Shown here one piece after another: positions 25,895-34,987 of a stretch of DNA of 64,000 bases (positions are counted from its first letter, which is position 1; each line of letters begins with the position of its first letter). A program made the translations under genes and the position numbers. The DNA comes from Roseateles asaccharophilus (GTDB lineage Bacteria > Pseudomonadota > Gammaproteobacteria > Burkholderiales > Burkholderiaceae_C), in the NCBI RefSeq assembly GCF_004362405.1, contig NZ_SNXE01000008.1, positions 163,295-227,294 on the forward strand, written 5' to 3'. The notes below the pieces were generated by a model. It had not been told where the DNA came from, did not search any database, and was given only the letters and a program-made list of their open reading frames with translations.

Positions 25895-27358
25895 TCAGCC
25901 CGGCGCCCGCACCACGGTGACGCTGCATTCCGCCTCGGCCACCACCTGGGCCGAGACGCTGCCCAGGTAGCGGCGCAGGGCAGAGTTGGCGCGGGCACCC
26001 ATCACGATATGGTCCACGCCGGCCTTGGCCGCGAACTCGATGATGGCCTGGGCGGCGTCCGGCGCCTCCAGCACATGGAAGGTCAGGCGCGCGTCCTCCA
26101 GCGACAGGGCGCGGCTGATGGGGCGGGCCCAGTGCTTGAGGGCGATCAGCTGCTTCACATGCACGCTGCGCCCCTGGGCATCGGTGAGTTCGTCCATGCC
26201 GATGCGTGCCGTTTTCATGACGCTGACGCAGGCCAGGCGGGCGCCGGGTTCGGCATGCACCAGGCGGCGCGCGGTCTCCTGCAGCCGCGCCAGCAGCGCG
26301 GGCGTGGCGGACTGCGTGTCCACCGCCGCCATGATGATGGGGCTGCGCGAAAGCTGCTGATCCACCGAGGACGATGATGCGGACTCCCGCTGCGGCTCAT
26401 GGCCCAGGGCGAAGAACCAGCGCTTGAAGGCCTTGAGCGCGCCGCTGCGCTCCAGCTTGTGGGCGCGCGCCGTCAGCGTGACGGACTCGGGGCGCTGCAG
26501 ATCCAGGGCCAGCTGGGCCGCGCTCTGGTAGCGGCGCTCGGGCTTGACCTCCAGGCAGTGCAGGATGACTTCCTGCAGCCAGGGTGGCAGCTCGGGGCGT
26601 ATGGCGCGTGGGGGCAGGGGCTCCACATAGAGCCGACGGCGCAGACCGCGCACCGAGCTGGGCTGGCCGAAGGGGCGCTCGCCGGTGGCCAGGTGGTAGA
26701 GCATCACGCCCAGGGCGAAAAGATCGCTGCGCGGGTCGTTGCGCACGAACTGCACCTGCTCCGGCGACATATAGGGGCCGGTGCCCATGGGCAGCTCGAA
26801 CTCCTCCTCCAGCAAGTCGGGCAGATGGTCGTGACGCGAGAGCCCGAAGTCCACCAGCACCGCGCTGCCGTCCGGGCGGAACATGATGTTGCTGGGCTTG
26901 ATGTCCAGATGCACCACATGCTGGCGGTGCAGATCGTGCAAGGCGGCGGCCACGCGCTGTCCGATGTCCACCACCTCATCCACGCTCAGCGGCGCTTCAT
27001 CCAGGCGCGGGCGCAGGGACTCGCCCTCGATGCGCTCCATCACGATATAGGCTTGGCGGGTCCAGTCGCCCCGGGCCACGAAGCGCGGCACATGCGGGCC
27101 CTTGAGCACGGGGATGAGCATCTGCTCGACCTCGAAGCCCACGATGGTGGCCGGGTCCTCGCCGCCCTTGATGCGCGGCACCTTCATGATCAGGGGCATC
27201 TCATCGTCGGGCAGCGCTTGCACGCGGCTCACGCGCCAGAGATTGGCCATGCCACCCTGATGCAGGCGCTCTTCGAGGCGGAAGCCGTCAAGCACCATGC
27301 CCGGGCTCAGCGGGGTGGGCGGGGGAAGCTCCTGCACGCTGCTGGGACCTGTGCTCAT
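25895..27358 (-). CDS. Ser/Thr protein kinase fused to a universal-stress (UspA) domain
   Basis: The ATG at 27358 gives a 487-residue protein. Residues ~20-290 are a Hanks-type kinase: glycine loop (LHQGGMANLW), catalytic loop VVHLDIKPSNIMF, LVDFGLSRHD, activation segment GTGPYMSPEQVQ and the SDLFALGVMLYHLATG motif. Residues ~335-487 form a UspA domain ending in the ATP-binding pattern MGARANSALRRYLGSVSAQV. No membrane segment is seen between them, so this is a soluble kinase with a built-in nucleotide-binding stress domain. A metallophosphoesterase gene lies 22 bp upstream on the same strand, suggesting a kinase-phosphatase pair. Substrates are unknown. Confidence 0.9.
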   Translation of the reverse strand: MSTGPSSVQELPPPTPLSPGMVLDGFRLEERLHQGGMANLWRVSRVQALPDDEMPLIMKVPRIKGGEDPATIVGFEVEQMLIPVLKGPHVPRFVARGDWTRQAYIVMERIEGESLRPRLDEAPLSVDEVVDIGQRVAAALHDLHRQHVVHLDIKPSNIMFRPDGSAVLVDFGLSRHDHLPDLLEEEFELPMGTGPYMSPEQVQFVRNDPRSDLFALGVMLYHLATGERPFGQPSSVRGLRRRLYVEPLPPRAIRPELPPWLQEVILHCLEVKPERRYQSAAQLALDLQRPESVTLTARAHKLERSGALKAFKRWFFALGHEPQRESASSSSVDQQLSRSPIIMAAVDTQSATPALLARLQETARRLVHAEPGARLACVSVMKTARIGMDELTDAQGRSVHVKQLIALKHWARPISRALSLEDARLTFHVLEAPDAAQAIIEFAAKAGVDHIVMGARANSALRRYLGSVSAQVVAEAECSVTVVRAPG

Positions 27359-27380
27359 GGCGGGGCGTTTGTGTTGGTTT

Positions 27381-28136
27381 CTATTCGCCGCGCGCCAGGC
27401 GGGACGCCAGGCGCTGGGCCACGGGTTCGGGCAGGCCGCTGGCGAGTATGCTGGCGGCCGCGCCCTCGACATCGTAGGGAACGCGCTGAAAGCTCAGCAG
27501 GCCGCGCTCACTGTCGAAGACAGCGTAACAAGCCGCCGGATTGCCGTCGCGAGGCTGGCCGCAGGAGCCGGGAATCGCCAGCCACTGGCGGTGGCTGAGC
27601 AGCGGGATCTCCACGCCGGCCACCGGCCTGAAGTCGCCGGCCTTGCCCGTACCGGAGAGGTGGTAGAGCATGGGCTCATGCATATGGCCGCAAAAGGTGT
27701 AGTGCGCCCGCGTGGCCTGCAGGCTGCGCATGGCTTCCAGGCGCCCCTGGATGTACTCGTAGCCCTCGGGATCGTAGGCGTTGGCATGCACAAAGAGGCA
27801 CTCGCCCTCGCTGCGACTCAGGGGCAACTCGGCCAGGAAGCGCAGTTGTTCGGGATTCAGCCGATCTCGGGTCCAGCTCACGGCCGTTCGCGCGTCCTCG
27901 CGCATGGTGGGCAGGGCGCCCTGCGTGACGGCGCTGTCGTGATTGCCCTGCACCGCCACGGCCCCTTGGGCGACCAGCTCCCGCACCTGGTCGATCACCC
28001 AGGCCGGATCACCGCCATAGCCCACATAGTCGCCCAGCAGCCCATAACGCTCGCAGCCCTGGGCTCGGGCATCCGCGAGCACGGCCTCCAGGGCCTGGCG
28101 GTTGGCATGAATATCGGTGATGAGGGCCCAGCGCAT
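27381..28136 (-). CDS. Calcineurin-like metallophosphoesterase
   Basis: Starting at MRWALITDIHANRQ, the 251-residue protein has the five metal-binding blocks of the family: TDIHAN, LLGDYVGYG, VQGNHDSA, the CGHMHEP histidine pair and a central aspartate/histidine region. It resembles the short YfcE/diadenosine-tetraphosphatase-like phosphodiesterases, cytoplasmic enzymes acting on phosphodiesters or phosphoproteins. It lies 22 bp before the Ser/Thr kinase-UspA gene, so opposing roles on a shared target are plausible but unproven. The upstream in-frame residues before this Met carry no ribosome site. Confidence 0.85.
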   Translation of the reverse strand: MRWALITDIHANRQALEAVLADARAQGCERYGLLGDYVGYGGDPAWVIDQVRELVAQGAVAVQGNHDSAVTQGALPTMREDARTAVSWTRDRLNPEQLRFLAELPLSRSEGECLFVHANAYDPEGYEYIQGRLEAMRSLQATRAHYTFCGHMHEPMLYHLSGTGKAGDFRPVAGVEIPLLSHRQWLAIPGSCGQPRDGNPAACYAVFDSERGLLSFQRVPYDVEGAAASILASGLPEPVAQRLASRLARGE

Positions 28137-28181
28137 GGGGACACATCTTGCCACGCAGGCCTGACACGACCCCAACAGACG

Positions 28182-28203
28182 AGCGGCCCGCGCACGGGCC
28201 GCT
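28182..28203 (-). terminator. Hairpin after argF
   Basis: A perfect 9-bp stem (AGCGGCCCG/CGGGCCGCT) with a CGCA loop sits 18 bp beyond the argF stop, before the phosphoesterase gene. The T-run is weak on the minus strand, so termination is likely but may be incomplete. Confidence 0.5.
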
Positions 28204-28220
28204 TTGCTTCGCGCTGGCGT

Positions 28221-29183
28221 TTAGCCGATGCGCCCCAGCAGCAGGTACTCCATCAGCGCCTTCTGCACATGCATGCGGTTCTCGGCCTCGTCCCAGACCA
28301 CGGACTGGGGTCCGTCGATCACCTCGGCCGTGACTTCCTCGCCGCGGTGGGCGGGCAGGCAGTGCATGAAGAGCGCGTCGGGCTTGGCCACGGCCATCAT
28401 TTCCGCGTCCACGCACCAGTCGGCAAAGGCCTTGCGGCGGGCCTCGTTCTCGGCCTCGTAGCCCATGCTGGTCCACACATCGGTGGTGACCAGATCGGCG
28501 CCGCGGCAGGCCTCCAGCGGGTCCTTGAAGACCTTGTAGCAGCTGGCGTCCTTGATGCCCGCCACGGCGGGGTCGATCTCGTAGCCGCTGGGGGTGCTGA
28601 CATGCACCGTGAAGCCCAGGATCTCGGCCGCCTGCAGCCAGGTGTTGGCCATATTGTTGCCGTCGCCCACCCAGGCCACGACACGGCCCTTGAGGCAGTC
28701 CATGTCGATGGCGCCTCGGCGGTCCATGCCGCGCTGCTCAATGAAGGTGAACAGGTCGGCCAGGATCTGGCAGGGGTGGTATTCGTTGGTCAGGCCGTTG
28801 ATCACGGGCACGCGCGAGTGAGCGGCAAAACGCTCGATCTTGCTCTGCTCGAAGGTGCGGATCATTACGATGTCGACCATGCGGCTGATCACGCGGGCGC
28901 TGTCCTCGATGGGCTCGGCGCGGCCCAGCTGGCTGTCACCGGTGGTGAGGTGCACCACCGAGCCGCCCATCTGGTACATGCCGGCTTCGAAGCTCACGCG
29001 GGTGCGGGTGCTGGCCTTCTCGAAGATCATGGCCAGGGTGCGATCCTGCAGGGGCTGGTACTTCTCGTAGTTCTTGAAGCGGCGCTTGATGATGGCGGCG
29101 CGGTCGAAGAGATGAGCGTATTCCTCGGCGCGCAGATCCTTGAATTGCAGGTAGTGGCGCATCAGGCTGTTTCCAGGTTTCAT
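28221..29183 (-). CDS. argF: Ornithine carbamoyltransferase
   Basis: This cytoplasmic enzyme makes citrulline from ornithine and carbamoyl phosphate in arginine synthesis. The 320-residue protein has the carbamoyl-phosphate motif STRTR (58-62), HPCQ in EYHPCQILAD, the ornithine-binding region with D(M)-type residues, and HCLPAHRGEE near the C terminus, all intact. Length matches the family (300-330). It follows argD by nine bases on the same strand, so the two form an argDF operon, the usual order in Burkholderiales. An alternative start at Met8 (MRHYLQF) is possible. Confidence 0.97.
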   Translation of the reverse strand: MKPGNSLMRHYLQFKDLRAEEYAHLFDRAAIIKRRFKNYEKYQPLQDRTLAMIFEKASTRTRVSFEAGMYQMGGSVVHLTTGDSQLGRAEPIEDSARVISRMVDIVMIRTFEQSKIERFAAHSRVPVINGLTNEYHPCQILADLFTFIEQRGMDRRGAIDMDCLKGRVVAWVGDGNNMANTWLQAAEILGFTVHVSTPSGYEIDPAVAGIKDASCYKVFKDPLEACRGADLVTTDVWTSMGYEAENEARRKAFADWCVDAEMMAVAKPDALFMHCLPAHRGEEVTAEVIDGPQSVVWDEAENRMHVQKALMEYLLLGRIG

Positions 29184-29192
29184 CGGCTGGGT

Positions 29193-30410
29193 TCAGGCTT
29201 TGGGCTGGGCCAGGAAGGCCTTGACCAGCGGCGCCAGGATGGCCACCACCTGGGCGGCCTCGTCCTCGCTCAGGATCAGGGCCGGCACCAGACGGATCAC
29301 GCGGTCGGCGGTGACGCTGATCAAGAGGCCGGCCTCGGCGGCCTGGCCCAGCACGGCACCAGCCGGACGGTCCAGCTCGATGCCCAGCATCAGGCCCTGG
29401 CCACGGATCTCGACCACGCCGGGCACGCCGGCGAGCTCGCGCTCCAGGCCGGCCTTGAGGGCGGCGCCCACCCGGGCGGCGTGCGCCAGCAGACCGTCTT
29501 CTTCCATGATCTTCAGGGTCTCGACCCCGGCGCGCATGGCCAGCGGGTTGCCGCCGAAGGTGGTGCCATGGTTGCCCGGCTGCAGCACGCTGGCGGCGCG
29601 CGGGCCGCAGACCACGGCGCCGATGGGCACGCCCGAGCCCAGGCCCTTGGCCAGGGGCATCACGTCCGGCTGCATGTCGGCCCACTGGTGGGCGAACCAC
29701 TTGCCGGTGCGGCCGATGCCGCACTGCACCTCGTCCAGCATCAGCAGCAGATCGTGCGCGTCGCACAGGCGGCGCAGGCCTTGCAGGAACTCGATGCGGG
29801 CCGGGTTCACGCCGCCCTCGCCCTGGATGGTCTCCAGGAAGATGGCGGTCACGTTGGGATGGCTCTTGATCGCGGCTTCGACCGCGGCCAGATCGTTCAG
29901 CGGCACGCGCACAAAGCCCTGTACCAGCGGGCCGAAGCCGGCGTGGACCTTGGGGTTGGCGGTGGCGGAGAGCGTGGCGATGGAGCGGCCGTGGAAGGCG
30001 CCCTCGAACACGATCACCTCGGGGGTGGTGTTGCCACGGTCCTGGCCGAACTTGCGCGCGATCTTGAGCGCCGCTTCATTGGCCTCCAGGCCGCTGTTGC
30101 AGAAGAAGACCTTGCTCAGGCCCGAGAGCTCGCAGAGCTTGGCCGCCAGCTGCTCCTGCAAGGGCACGTGGTAGTAGTTGCTGGTGTGGATCAGCTTGGC
30201 CACCTGCTCTTGCAGCGCCGGCACCAGACGGGGGTGAGCATGGCCCAAGGTATTGACCGCGATGCCACCCAGCGCGTCCAGATATCGTCGGCCGTTGACA
30301 TCCCAGACCCAGCAGCCCTGGCCATGCGACAGCGCGATCGGCAGTCGGCCATAGGTTTGCATCACATGGGCTTCGGTGGGAGCAGCGGGCGCGGTAGCTG
30401 GGGCGTTCAT
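29193..30410 (-). CDS. argD: Acetylornithine aminotransferase
   Basis: This class III PLP aminotransferase makes N-acetylornithine in arginine synthesis and often also acts in lysine synthesis. The 405-residue protein starts at ATG 30410 behind a GGAAAG site. It shows the N-terminal GCWVWDVNGRRYLDAL, the GAFHGRS motif, LDEVQCGIGRTGK and the PLP lysine K255 (PLAKGLGSG). It is followed by argF nine bases later. It diverges from the DUF3579 gene across about 200 bp, which should hold both promoters; I see no clear ArgR box there. Confidence 0.96.
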   Translation of the reverse strand: MNAPATAPAAPTEAHVMQTYGRLPIALSHGQGCWVWDVNGRRYLDALGGIAVNTLGHAHPRLVPALQEQVAKLIHTSNYYHVPLQEQLAAKLCELSGLSKVFFCNSGLEANEAALKIARKFGQDRGNTTPEVIVFEGAFHGRSIATLSATANPKVHAGFGPLVQGFVRVPLNDLAAVEAAIKSHPNVTAIFLETIQGEGGVNPARIEFLQGLRRLCDAHDLLLMLDEVQCGIGRTGKWFAHQWADMQPDVMPLAKGLGSGVPIGAVVCGPRAASVLQPGNHGTTFGGNPLAMRAGVETLKIMEEDGLLAHAARVGAALKAGLERELAGVPGVVEIRGQGLMLGIELDRPAGAVLGQAAEAGLLISVTADRVIRLVPALILSEDEAAQVVAILAPLVKAFLAQPKA

Positions 30411-30614
30411 CAACTTTCCATTCGAGGGGGAAGGGATGCCCCGGGGGTGGGGCAGGGGAGCCGATTCTAAGGGGCCGACTTGTCGATGAATCGCGCATGT
30501 GTCAAGAACTACCGAAGCTTTGTTCGGACTTCAGTGCCCACTGTGCTGCGGCGCAACACATCCAAGGCACAATAGCGGTCTTGCCGCAGCTGAGCGGCCT
30601 GTCATCACCGCTTC

Positions 30615-30962
30615 ATGAGCCTGCCCCCCAAACCGCGCGAAGTCTTTATCCAAGGTCTGACCTTGGAGGGACGGACCTTTAGACCCAGCGACTGGGCCGA
30701 GCGTCTGGCGGGTGCCATGTCTTGCTTCCGCCCGGGTGGTGCGCGCAGTGGCCCAGGTGCCCATATCGGCTATTCGCCCTACTGCGTGCCGACGGTCATC
30801 AACGGCGTGAAGTGCGTGATCGTCAACGAGGCGCTCAAGGACATCGAGCCGATGGCCTGGGACTTCGTGATGAACTTTGCGCGCGACAACCGCTTGCAGG
30901 TCGTCGAGGCCTGTCTGATACCGGACGAGCCGCCCGTGAAGCCGGGCTCGTCCTCGCAATAA
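30615..30962 (+). CDS. DUF3579 family protein
   Basis: This 115-residue protein matches the betaproteobacterial DUF3579 family, with IQGLTLEGRTFRPSDWAERLAG, the central YSPYCVPTVINGVKCVIVN and the conserved IEPMAWDFVMNFARDNRLQV. The function is unknown. It is typically encoded next to argD-argF and rpsT in this order, as here, which helps place the organism. There is no signal peptide or membrane segment. Confidence 0.9.
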   Translation: MSLPPKPREVFIQGLTLEGRTFRPSDWAERLAGAMSCFRPGGARSGPGAHIGYSPYCVPTVINGVKCVIVNEALKDIEPMAWDFVMNFARDNRLQVVEACLIPDEPPVKPGSSSQ

Positions 30963-31085
30963 GTGACAGTACGGCATTGAAGCCTTGGGCCTGAGCTGAT
31001 TTAATTGAGCGCAGCCGGGCGCGCCTCGCCCGCGCATTACAACCACCTCACACGTAATTCAGGTCGAGCCGGGCGGGCCGACCTC

Positions 31086-31943
31086 ATGCCTCATGGAGTT
31101 CGCTTGAATTCGGTGCCAACTTGGGTGCTGCTGCGCGGACTCACCCGCGAGAGCGGGCATTGGGGAGCCTTCCCCCAATTGCTGCGTGAGCGGCTGGCAG
31201 TTCAACAGCCTGGCATTTGTGTCATGACGCTGGATCTGCCGGGTAATGGCTCGCTATACCGTCAAATCAGCCCGAGTCGGGTTCCCGATTTGGTGCAGGC
31301 CTGTCGTGACGAATTGCGGCGTCGTGGGTGTCACGGGCCGGTTTATCTCCTGGCCATGTCCTTGGGGGGCATGGTGGCCTGCGAGTGGGCGCTGAGTTAT
31401 CCGGAGGAGGTGGCTGGCGCAGTTCTGATCAATACCAGCATGCGGCCTGCGGTGACCTTGCGCAGCCGTATGCGGCCGCTGAGCTATTGGAAACTGTTGG
31501 CCGGCGGCGTGCTCAGCTTGCGTGGGCGCTGGCGTGAGGCCAGGGTGCTGGCGGCAACCTCTCGCATGGTCGACAGGCCGCGTGAGGTGCTGGATGCCTG
31601 GGTCGACTTGCAGCGCCGGCATCCGGTGGCCTGGCGCAATGGTTTCAGGCAGTTGCTGGCTGCTCTGAGATACCAAGCCAGCAGGGGGCGTCCGCAGGCG
31701 CCTATGCTCCTGCTCTGCAGCCAGGCTGACGACTTGGTGGATTGGCGCTGTTCGCAGGCGCTCAGCCGTGCCTGGGGGGCGCCTTTGCGCATGCACACCC
31801 AGGCAGGTCACGATCTGGCGCTGGATGATCCCTCTTGGGTCGCTCAGGCGGTGGGGGACTGGCTGCGGGCGCAGCAGATGCACGCCATGGTGATTGGCGG
31901 CTCGCCTTCGCGTATCGCGGACCTGCAGGTGCAGCAAGGCTGA
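31086..31943 (+). CDS. Alpha/beta-fold hydrolase
   Basis: Starting at ATG 31086 (MPHGVRLNSVPTWVLLRGL), the 285-residue protein shows an oxyanion-side LLRGLTRESGHWG, nucleophile elbow AMSLGGM (serine), a late acid in CSQADDLVD and the histidine in QAGHDLALDDP. This is the full catalytic set of an esterase/lipase-like hydrolase. The substrate is unknown. It ends 63 bp before a bidirectional terminator shared with rpsT. An upstream in-frame extension lacks a good start and looks non-coding. Confidence 0.85.
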   Translation: MPHGVRLNSVPTWVLLRGLTRESGHWGAFPQLLRERLAVQQPGICVMTLDLPGNGSLYRQISPSRVPDLVQACRDELRRRGCHGPVYLLAMSLGGMVACEWALSYPEEVAGAVLINTSMRPAVTLRSRMRPLSYWKLLAGGVLSLRGRWREARVLAATSRMVDRPREVLDAWVDLQRRHPVAWRNGFRQLLAALRYQASRGRPQAPMLLLCSQADDLVDWRCSQALSRAWGAPLRMHTQAGHDLALDDPSWVAQAVGDWLRAQQMHAMVIGGSPSRIADLQVQQG

Positions 31944-32006
31944 GCGTCAAATCCTCGACGCTTGGCGGCGTGTCTTCAGCGTCCGTTTGCTTGGCGCTCC
32001 AATGAC

Positions 32007-32030
32007 AAAAGCCCGCCGAGGCGGGCTTTT
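32007..32030. terminator. Bidirectional intrinsic terminator
   Basis: AAAAGCCCGCC-GA-GGCGGGCTTTT is a near-perfect hairpin with A- and T-tracts on its two sides. It can therefore terminate both the hydrolase gene on the plus strand and rpsT on the minus strand. Confidence 0.9.
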
Positions 32031-32053
32031 GCTTTGCACCAAGTCTGGTTGTT

Positions 32054-32350
32054 TCAGGCGGCCAGCGCCTTGATCTTGGCGGACAGGCGGCTCTTGTGGC
32101 GAGCAGCCTTGTTCTTGTGGAAGATGCCCTTGTCGGCCACGGAATCAATCACGGCCTGGGCGGTCTTGAACAGTTCGGCAGCCTTGGTCTTGTCACCAGC
32201 GACCACGGCCTTTTGCACGTTCTTGATGACCGTGCGGAATTTGGAGCGCAGTGCCGTGTTGGCGGCGTTCAGCTTGACGTCCTGGCGTGCGCGCTTGCGG
32301 CCCGATGCCAGACGGACGGTTTTCTTCTTGGCTTTGGAAGAGCTTGCCAT
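32054..32350 (-). CDS. rpsT: 30S ribosomal protein S20
   Basis: The 98-residue, Lys/Arg-rich protein begins [22 protein letters not shown] and carries the S20 signature [22 protein letters not shown] and [18 protein letters not shown]20 binds the 5' and 3' minor domains of 16S rRNA. It is a single gene with its own terminator downstream. It diverges from murJ, a gene order common in Betaproteobacteria. Confidence 0.98.
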   Translation of the reverse strand: MASSSKAKKKTVRLASGRKRARQDVKLNAANTALRSKFRTVIKNVQKAVVAGDKTKAAELFKTAQAVIDSVADKGIFHKNKAARHKSRLSAKIKALAA

Positions 32351-32474
32351 TTTGTGTATTTACCCAGATGGTGCAAAGACGGCGAGTGTAGCACTTTTGG
32401 GACTCGAAATGCAATGCCGCCTGACAACAGGCTCCATAATGCGGCCGCTTCGGTCATCCAAACCCTTATCCCGC

Positions 32475-34037
32475 ATGAATCTTCTGCGCGCCGCATCCAC
32501 AGTTTCCGTGCTGACCCTGGCGTCGCGTGTGACCGGTTTGATCCGGGAGCAGATGGTGGCGGCCATGTTCGGGGCCTCGACCTTGACCGACGCCTTCCAG
32601 GTGGCGTTTCGCATCCCGAATATGTTGCGGCGCCTGTTTGCCGAAGGGGCATTCTCACAGGCTTTCGTACCCCTGCTGGCGCGCACCCGCGCGGCCGAAG
32701 GTGAGGAGGCCACCCACGATCTGATCAATGCCGTGGCCACGGTGCTGCTCTGGGCCTTGATCCTGACATGCGTGTTGGGCGTGCTTGGCGCGCCCCTGCT
32801 GGTCTGGATGCTGGGGGCTGGTTTGCCGGAATCGGGGCGAGAGGCCGCCATCGTGATGACGCGCTGGATGTTCCCCTACATCGGTTGCATGTCCCTGGTG
32901 GCTTTGTCGGCCGGCATTCTGAATACCTGGAAGCGATTTGCCGTGCCGGCACTCACGCCGGTGCTGCTCAATCTGTCGGTGATCGCCTGTGGATTCTGGC
33001 TCTCGCCCTGGTTGCGTGAGCAGGGGGTGCAGCCCATCTATGCCCTGGCCATGGGTGTGATGCTGGGTGGTGTCTTGCAGCTTGTGGTCCAGATTCCGGC
33101 CCTGCGCGCCATCGGCGCCATGCCGCGCCTGAGTTTGGGGCTGGGCGCGCTGCGCCGGGCTTGGGCCAGTCAGGGGGTAAAGCAGGTGCTGTCCGCCATG
33201 GGGCCGGCTTTGCTGGGTGTGGGGGTGGCGCAGCTTTCCCTGGTCATCAACACCCAGATCGCCATCTTTGTGGCCGAGGGGGCGGCGTCCTGGCTGACCT
33301 TTGCGGACCGTTTGATGGAGTTTCCGACAGCGCTGCTGGGCGTGGCCTTGGGGGCCGTGCTGACGCCTCAGCTGTCCGCGGCCCAGGCGCGGGGTGATGC
33401 GCAGGAATACACGGCCATGCTGGACTGGGGCTTGCGCATGGTGCTGCTGCTGGCGCTGCCCTGTGCCGTGGCGCTTTTGCTGTTTGCCCAGCCCATGGTG
33501 GCGGTGCTCTACCACCGCGGCGCCTTCACGGCGCAGGACGTGGCCCAGACCAGCTGGGCCGTGATGGGCTACGGTGTCGGTCTGATGGGGCTGGTGGGCA
33601 TCAAGGTGCTGGCGCCGGGCTTTTTTGCGCGCCAGGATATGCGCACGCCGGTGCGCATTGCCGTGATGGTGCTTGTGCTGACCCAGCTGCTGAATGCCTT
33701 GCTGGTTCCCTGGCTGGGGGTGGCGGGCCTGGCCCTGGCTATCGGTCTTGGGGCCCTGGTCAATGCGGCCTGGCTGCTGCGTGGCCTGCGCCGCTTGGGC
33801 AGCTACCAGCCTGCGCCGGGCTGGTTGGGCTTCACGCTGCGGGTGGTGCTGGCCAGTGCGGCCATGGGTGCCCTGCAGTGGTGGCTGGCGGGCTATTTTG
33901 ATTGGGTCGCCCTAGGGCGCACGGAGCTCTTGCGAGCCCTGCTGATGGCGGCCAGTCTGGCGGCCTCGGCGCTGGTGTACTTCGCGGTGCTGGCCATTTG
34001 CGGGCTGAAGCTGCGCCAGTTCGTGCGCCGGGCCTAG
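32475..34037 (+). CDS. murJ: Lipid II flippase MurJ
   Basis: This inner-membrane protein moves lipid II across the cytoplasmic membrane for peptidoglycan synthesis. Starting at ATG 32475 (MNLLRAASTVSVLTLASRVTGL), the 520-residue protein has about 14 membrane helices. It carries the MATE/MurJ motifs RDxxxAxxFGAS-like (IREQMVAAMFGASTLTDAFQVAFRIPN) and LRRLFAEGAFSQAFVP. The length is normal for the family. Longer open sequence upstream overlaps rpsT on the other strand and is not coding. The sirB1-like gene follows 10 bp later. Confidence 0.96.
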   Translation: MNLLRAASTVSVLTLASRVTGLIREQMVAAMFGASTLTDAFQVAFRIPNMLRRLFAEGAFSQAFVPLLARTRAAEGEEATHDLINAVATVLLWALILTCVLGVLGAPLLVWMLGAGLPESGREAAIVMTRWMFPYIGCMSLVALSAGILNTWKRFAVPALTPVLLNLSVIACGFWLSPWLREQGVQPIYALAMGVMLGGVLQLVVQIPALRAIGAMPRLSLGLGALRRAWASQGVKQVLSAMGPALLGVGVAQLSLVINTQIAIFVAEGAASWLTFADRLMEFPTALLGVALGAVLTPQLSAAQARGDAQEYTAMLDWGLRMVLLLALPCAVALLLFAQPMVAVLYHRGAFTAQDVAQTSWAVMGYGVGLMGLVGIKVLAPGFFARQDMRTPVRIAVMVLVLTQLLNALLVPWLGVAGLALAIGLGALVNAAWLLRGLRRLGSYQPAPGWLGFTLRVVLASAAMGALQWWLAGYFDWVALGRTELLRALLMAASLAASALVYFAVLAICGLKLRQFVRRA

Positions 34038-34047
34038 ACTCGCGCGC

Positions 34048-34905
34048 ATGAGCGATTCGCCCTATCTCAAGCCGGCCTCGACGCTGACTTACTTCGCGGC
34101 CTTGGTGGCTGACGACGCGAGCTTGCACCTGCTGGAGGCGGCGGCAGCGATTGCCCAGGATCGCTATCCCGATTTTGATGTTCAGGCGGTGCTGGCGGAG
34201 GTGGATGAGCTGGCCCGGCGTCTGCACCAGCGCCTGCCGGCCGATGCGGCCCCTGCACACCGGCTGCGCCTGCTGAATCACTTCTTCAGCCAGGAGCTGG
34301 GCTTTGCCGGCAATCTGAACAATTACTACGAGGTGGACAACAGCTATGTCCACCGGGTGTTGCGAACACGGCGAGGCATCCCGGTCAGCTTGGCTGTCAT
34401 CTATCTGGAGCTGGCGGCCCAGATCGGCCTACAGGCCTGCGGGGTGTCGTTCCCCGGGCACTTCCTGATCAAGCTGCAGCTGCCCCAGGGGGATCTGGTG
34501 CTGGACCCCTTGCGTTGCGAGCCCCTGTCGCGAGAGGCGCTTGAGGAGGCGCTACAGCCCTTTCGGGCGGACTGGACCTCGCCGCAGCCGCTGGAGCGTT
34601 TTCTCAGGCCTGCGACGCCGCGCCAGGTCTTGGCCCGCATGCTGCGAAACCTCAAGGAGATACACCGCAGCGAGGGTGACGCGTCGGCATGGTTGGCCGT
34701 GCAGCAGCGTCTGGTGCTTTTGCTGCCGGGCGAGGCCGCGGAATGGCGTGATCGCGGCCTGGCCCAGGAGGCGGTGGGGCATTGGCAGGGGGCGGTCGAG
34801 GACTTGCGCCGCTATCTGGAACTCAGCCCCGATGCGAGCGATGCGCCGGAAATCGCGCGGCGCGTGCAGACACTGGTGGCGCGTGGAGCGCCACCCATGC
34901 ACTGA
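34048..34905 (+). CDS. SirB1-family transglutaminase-like/TPR protein
   Basis: The 285-residue protein has the SirB1 N-terminal domain with FFSQELGFAGNLNNYYEVDNSYVHRVLRTRRGIPVSLAVIYLELA and the GVSFPGHFLI histidine motif, then a C-terminal TPR pair (VGHWQGAVEDLRRYLELSPDA). Members are conserved in proteobacteria; in E. coli the relative lies near prmC/kdsA. The function is not established. The gene is ten bases after murJ and upstream of hda. Confidence 0.9.
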   Translation: MSDSPYLKPASTLTYFAALVADDASLHLLEAAAAIAQDRYPDFDVQAVLAEVDELARRLHQRLPADAAPAHRLRLLNHFFSQELGFAGNLNNYYEVDNSYVHRVLRTRRGIPVSLAVIYLELAAQIGLQACGVSFPGHFLIKLQLPQGDLVLDPLRCEPLSREALEEALQPFRADWTSPQPLERFLRPATPRQVLARMLRNLKEIHRSEGDASAWLAVQQRLVLLLPGEAAEWRDRGLAQEAVGHWQGAVEDLRRYLELSPDASDAPEIARRVQTLVARGAPPMH

Positions 34906-34987
34906 AGCGGGGCAGGGCGCCGCTTAGAATCGCGGCCGGTTGCGGTGCTGCCATCTGGGTGTGCCGCGGGACGAAGGTTGATCCTCT

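Noticed and set aside
27297-30470. A 1057-codon open frame on the plus strand across the phosphoesterase, argF and argD genes
   Set aside because: It is antisense to three well-recognised genes and reads as low-complexity Gly/His/Ala sequence.
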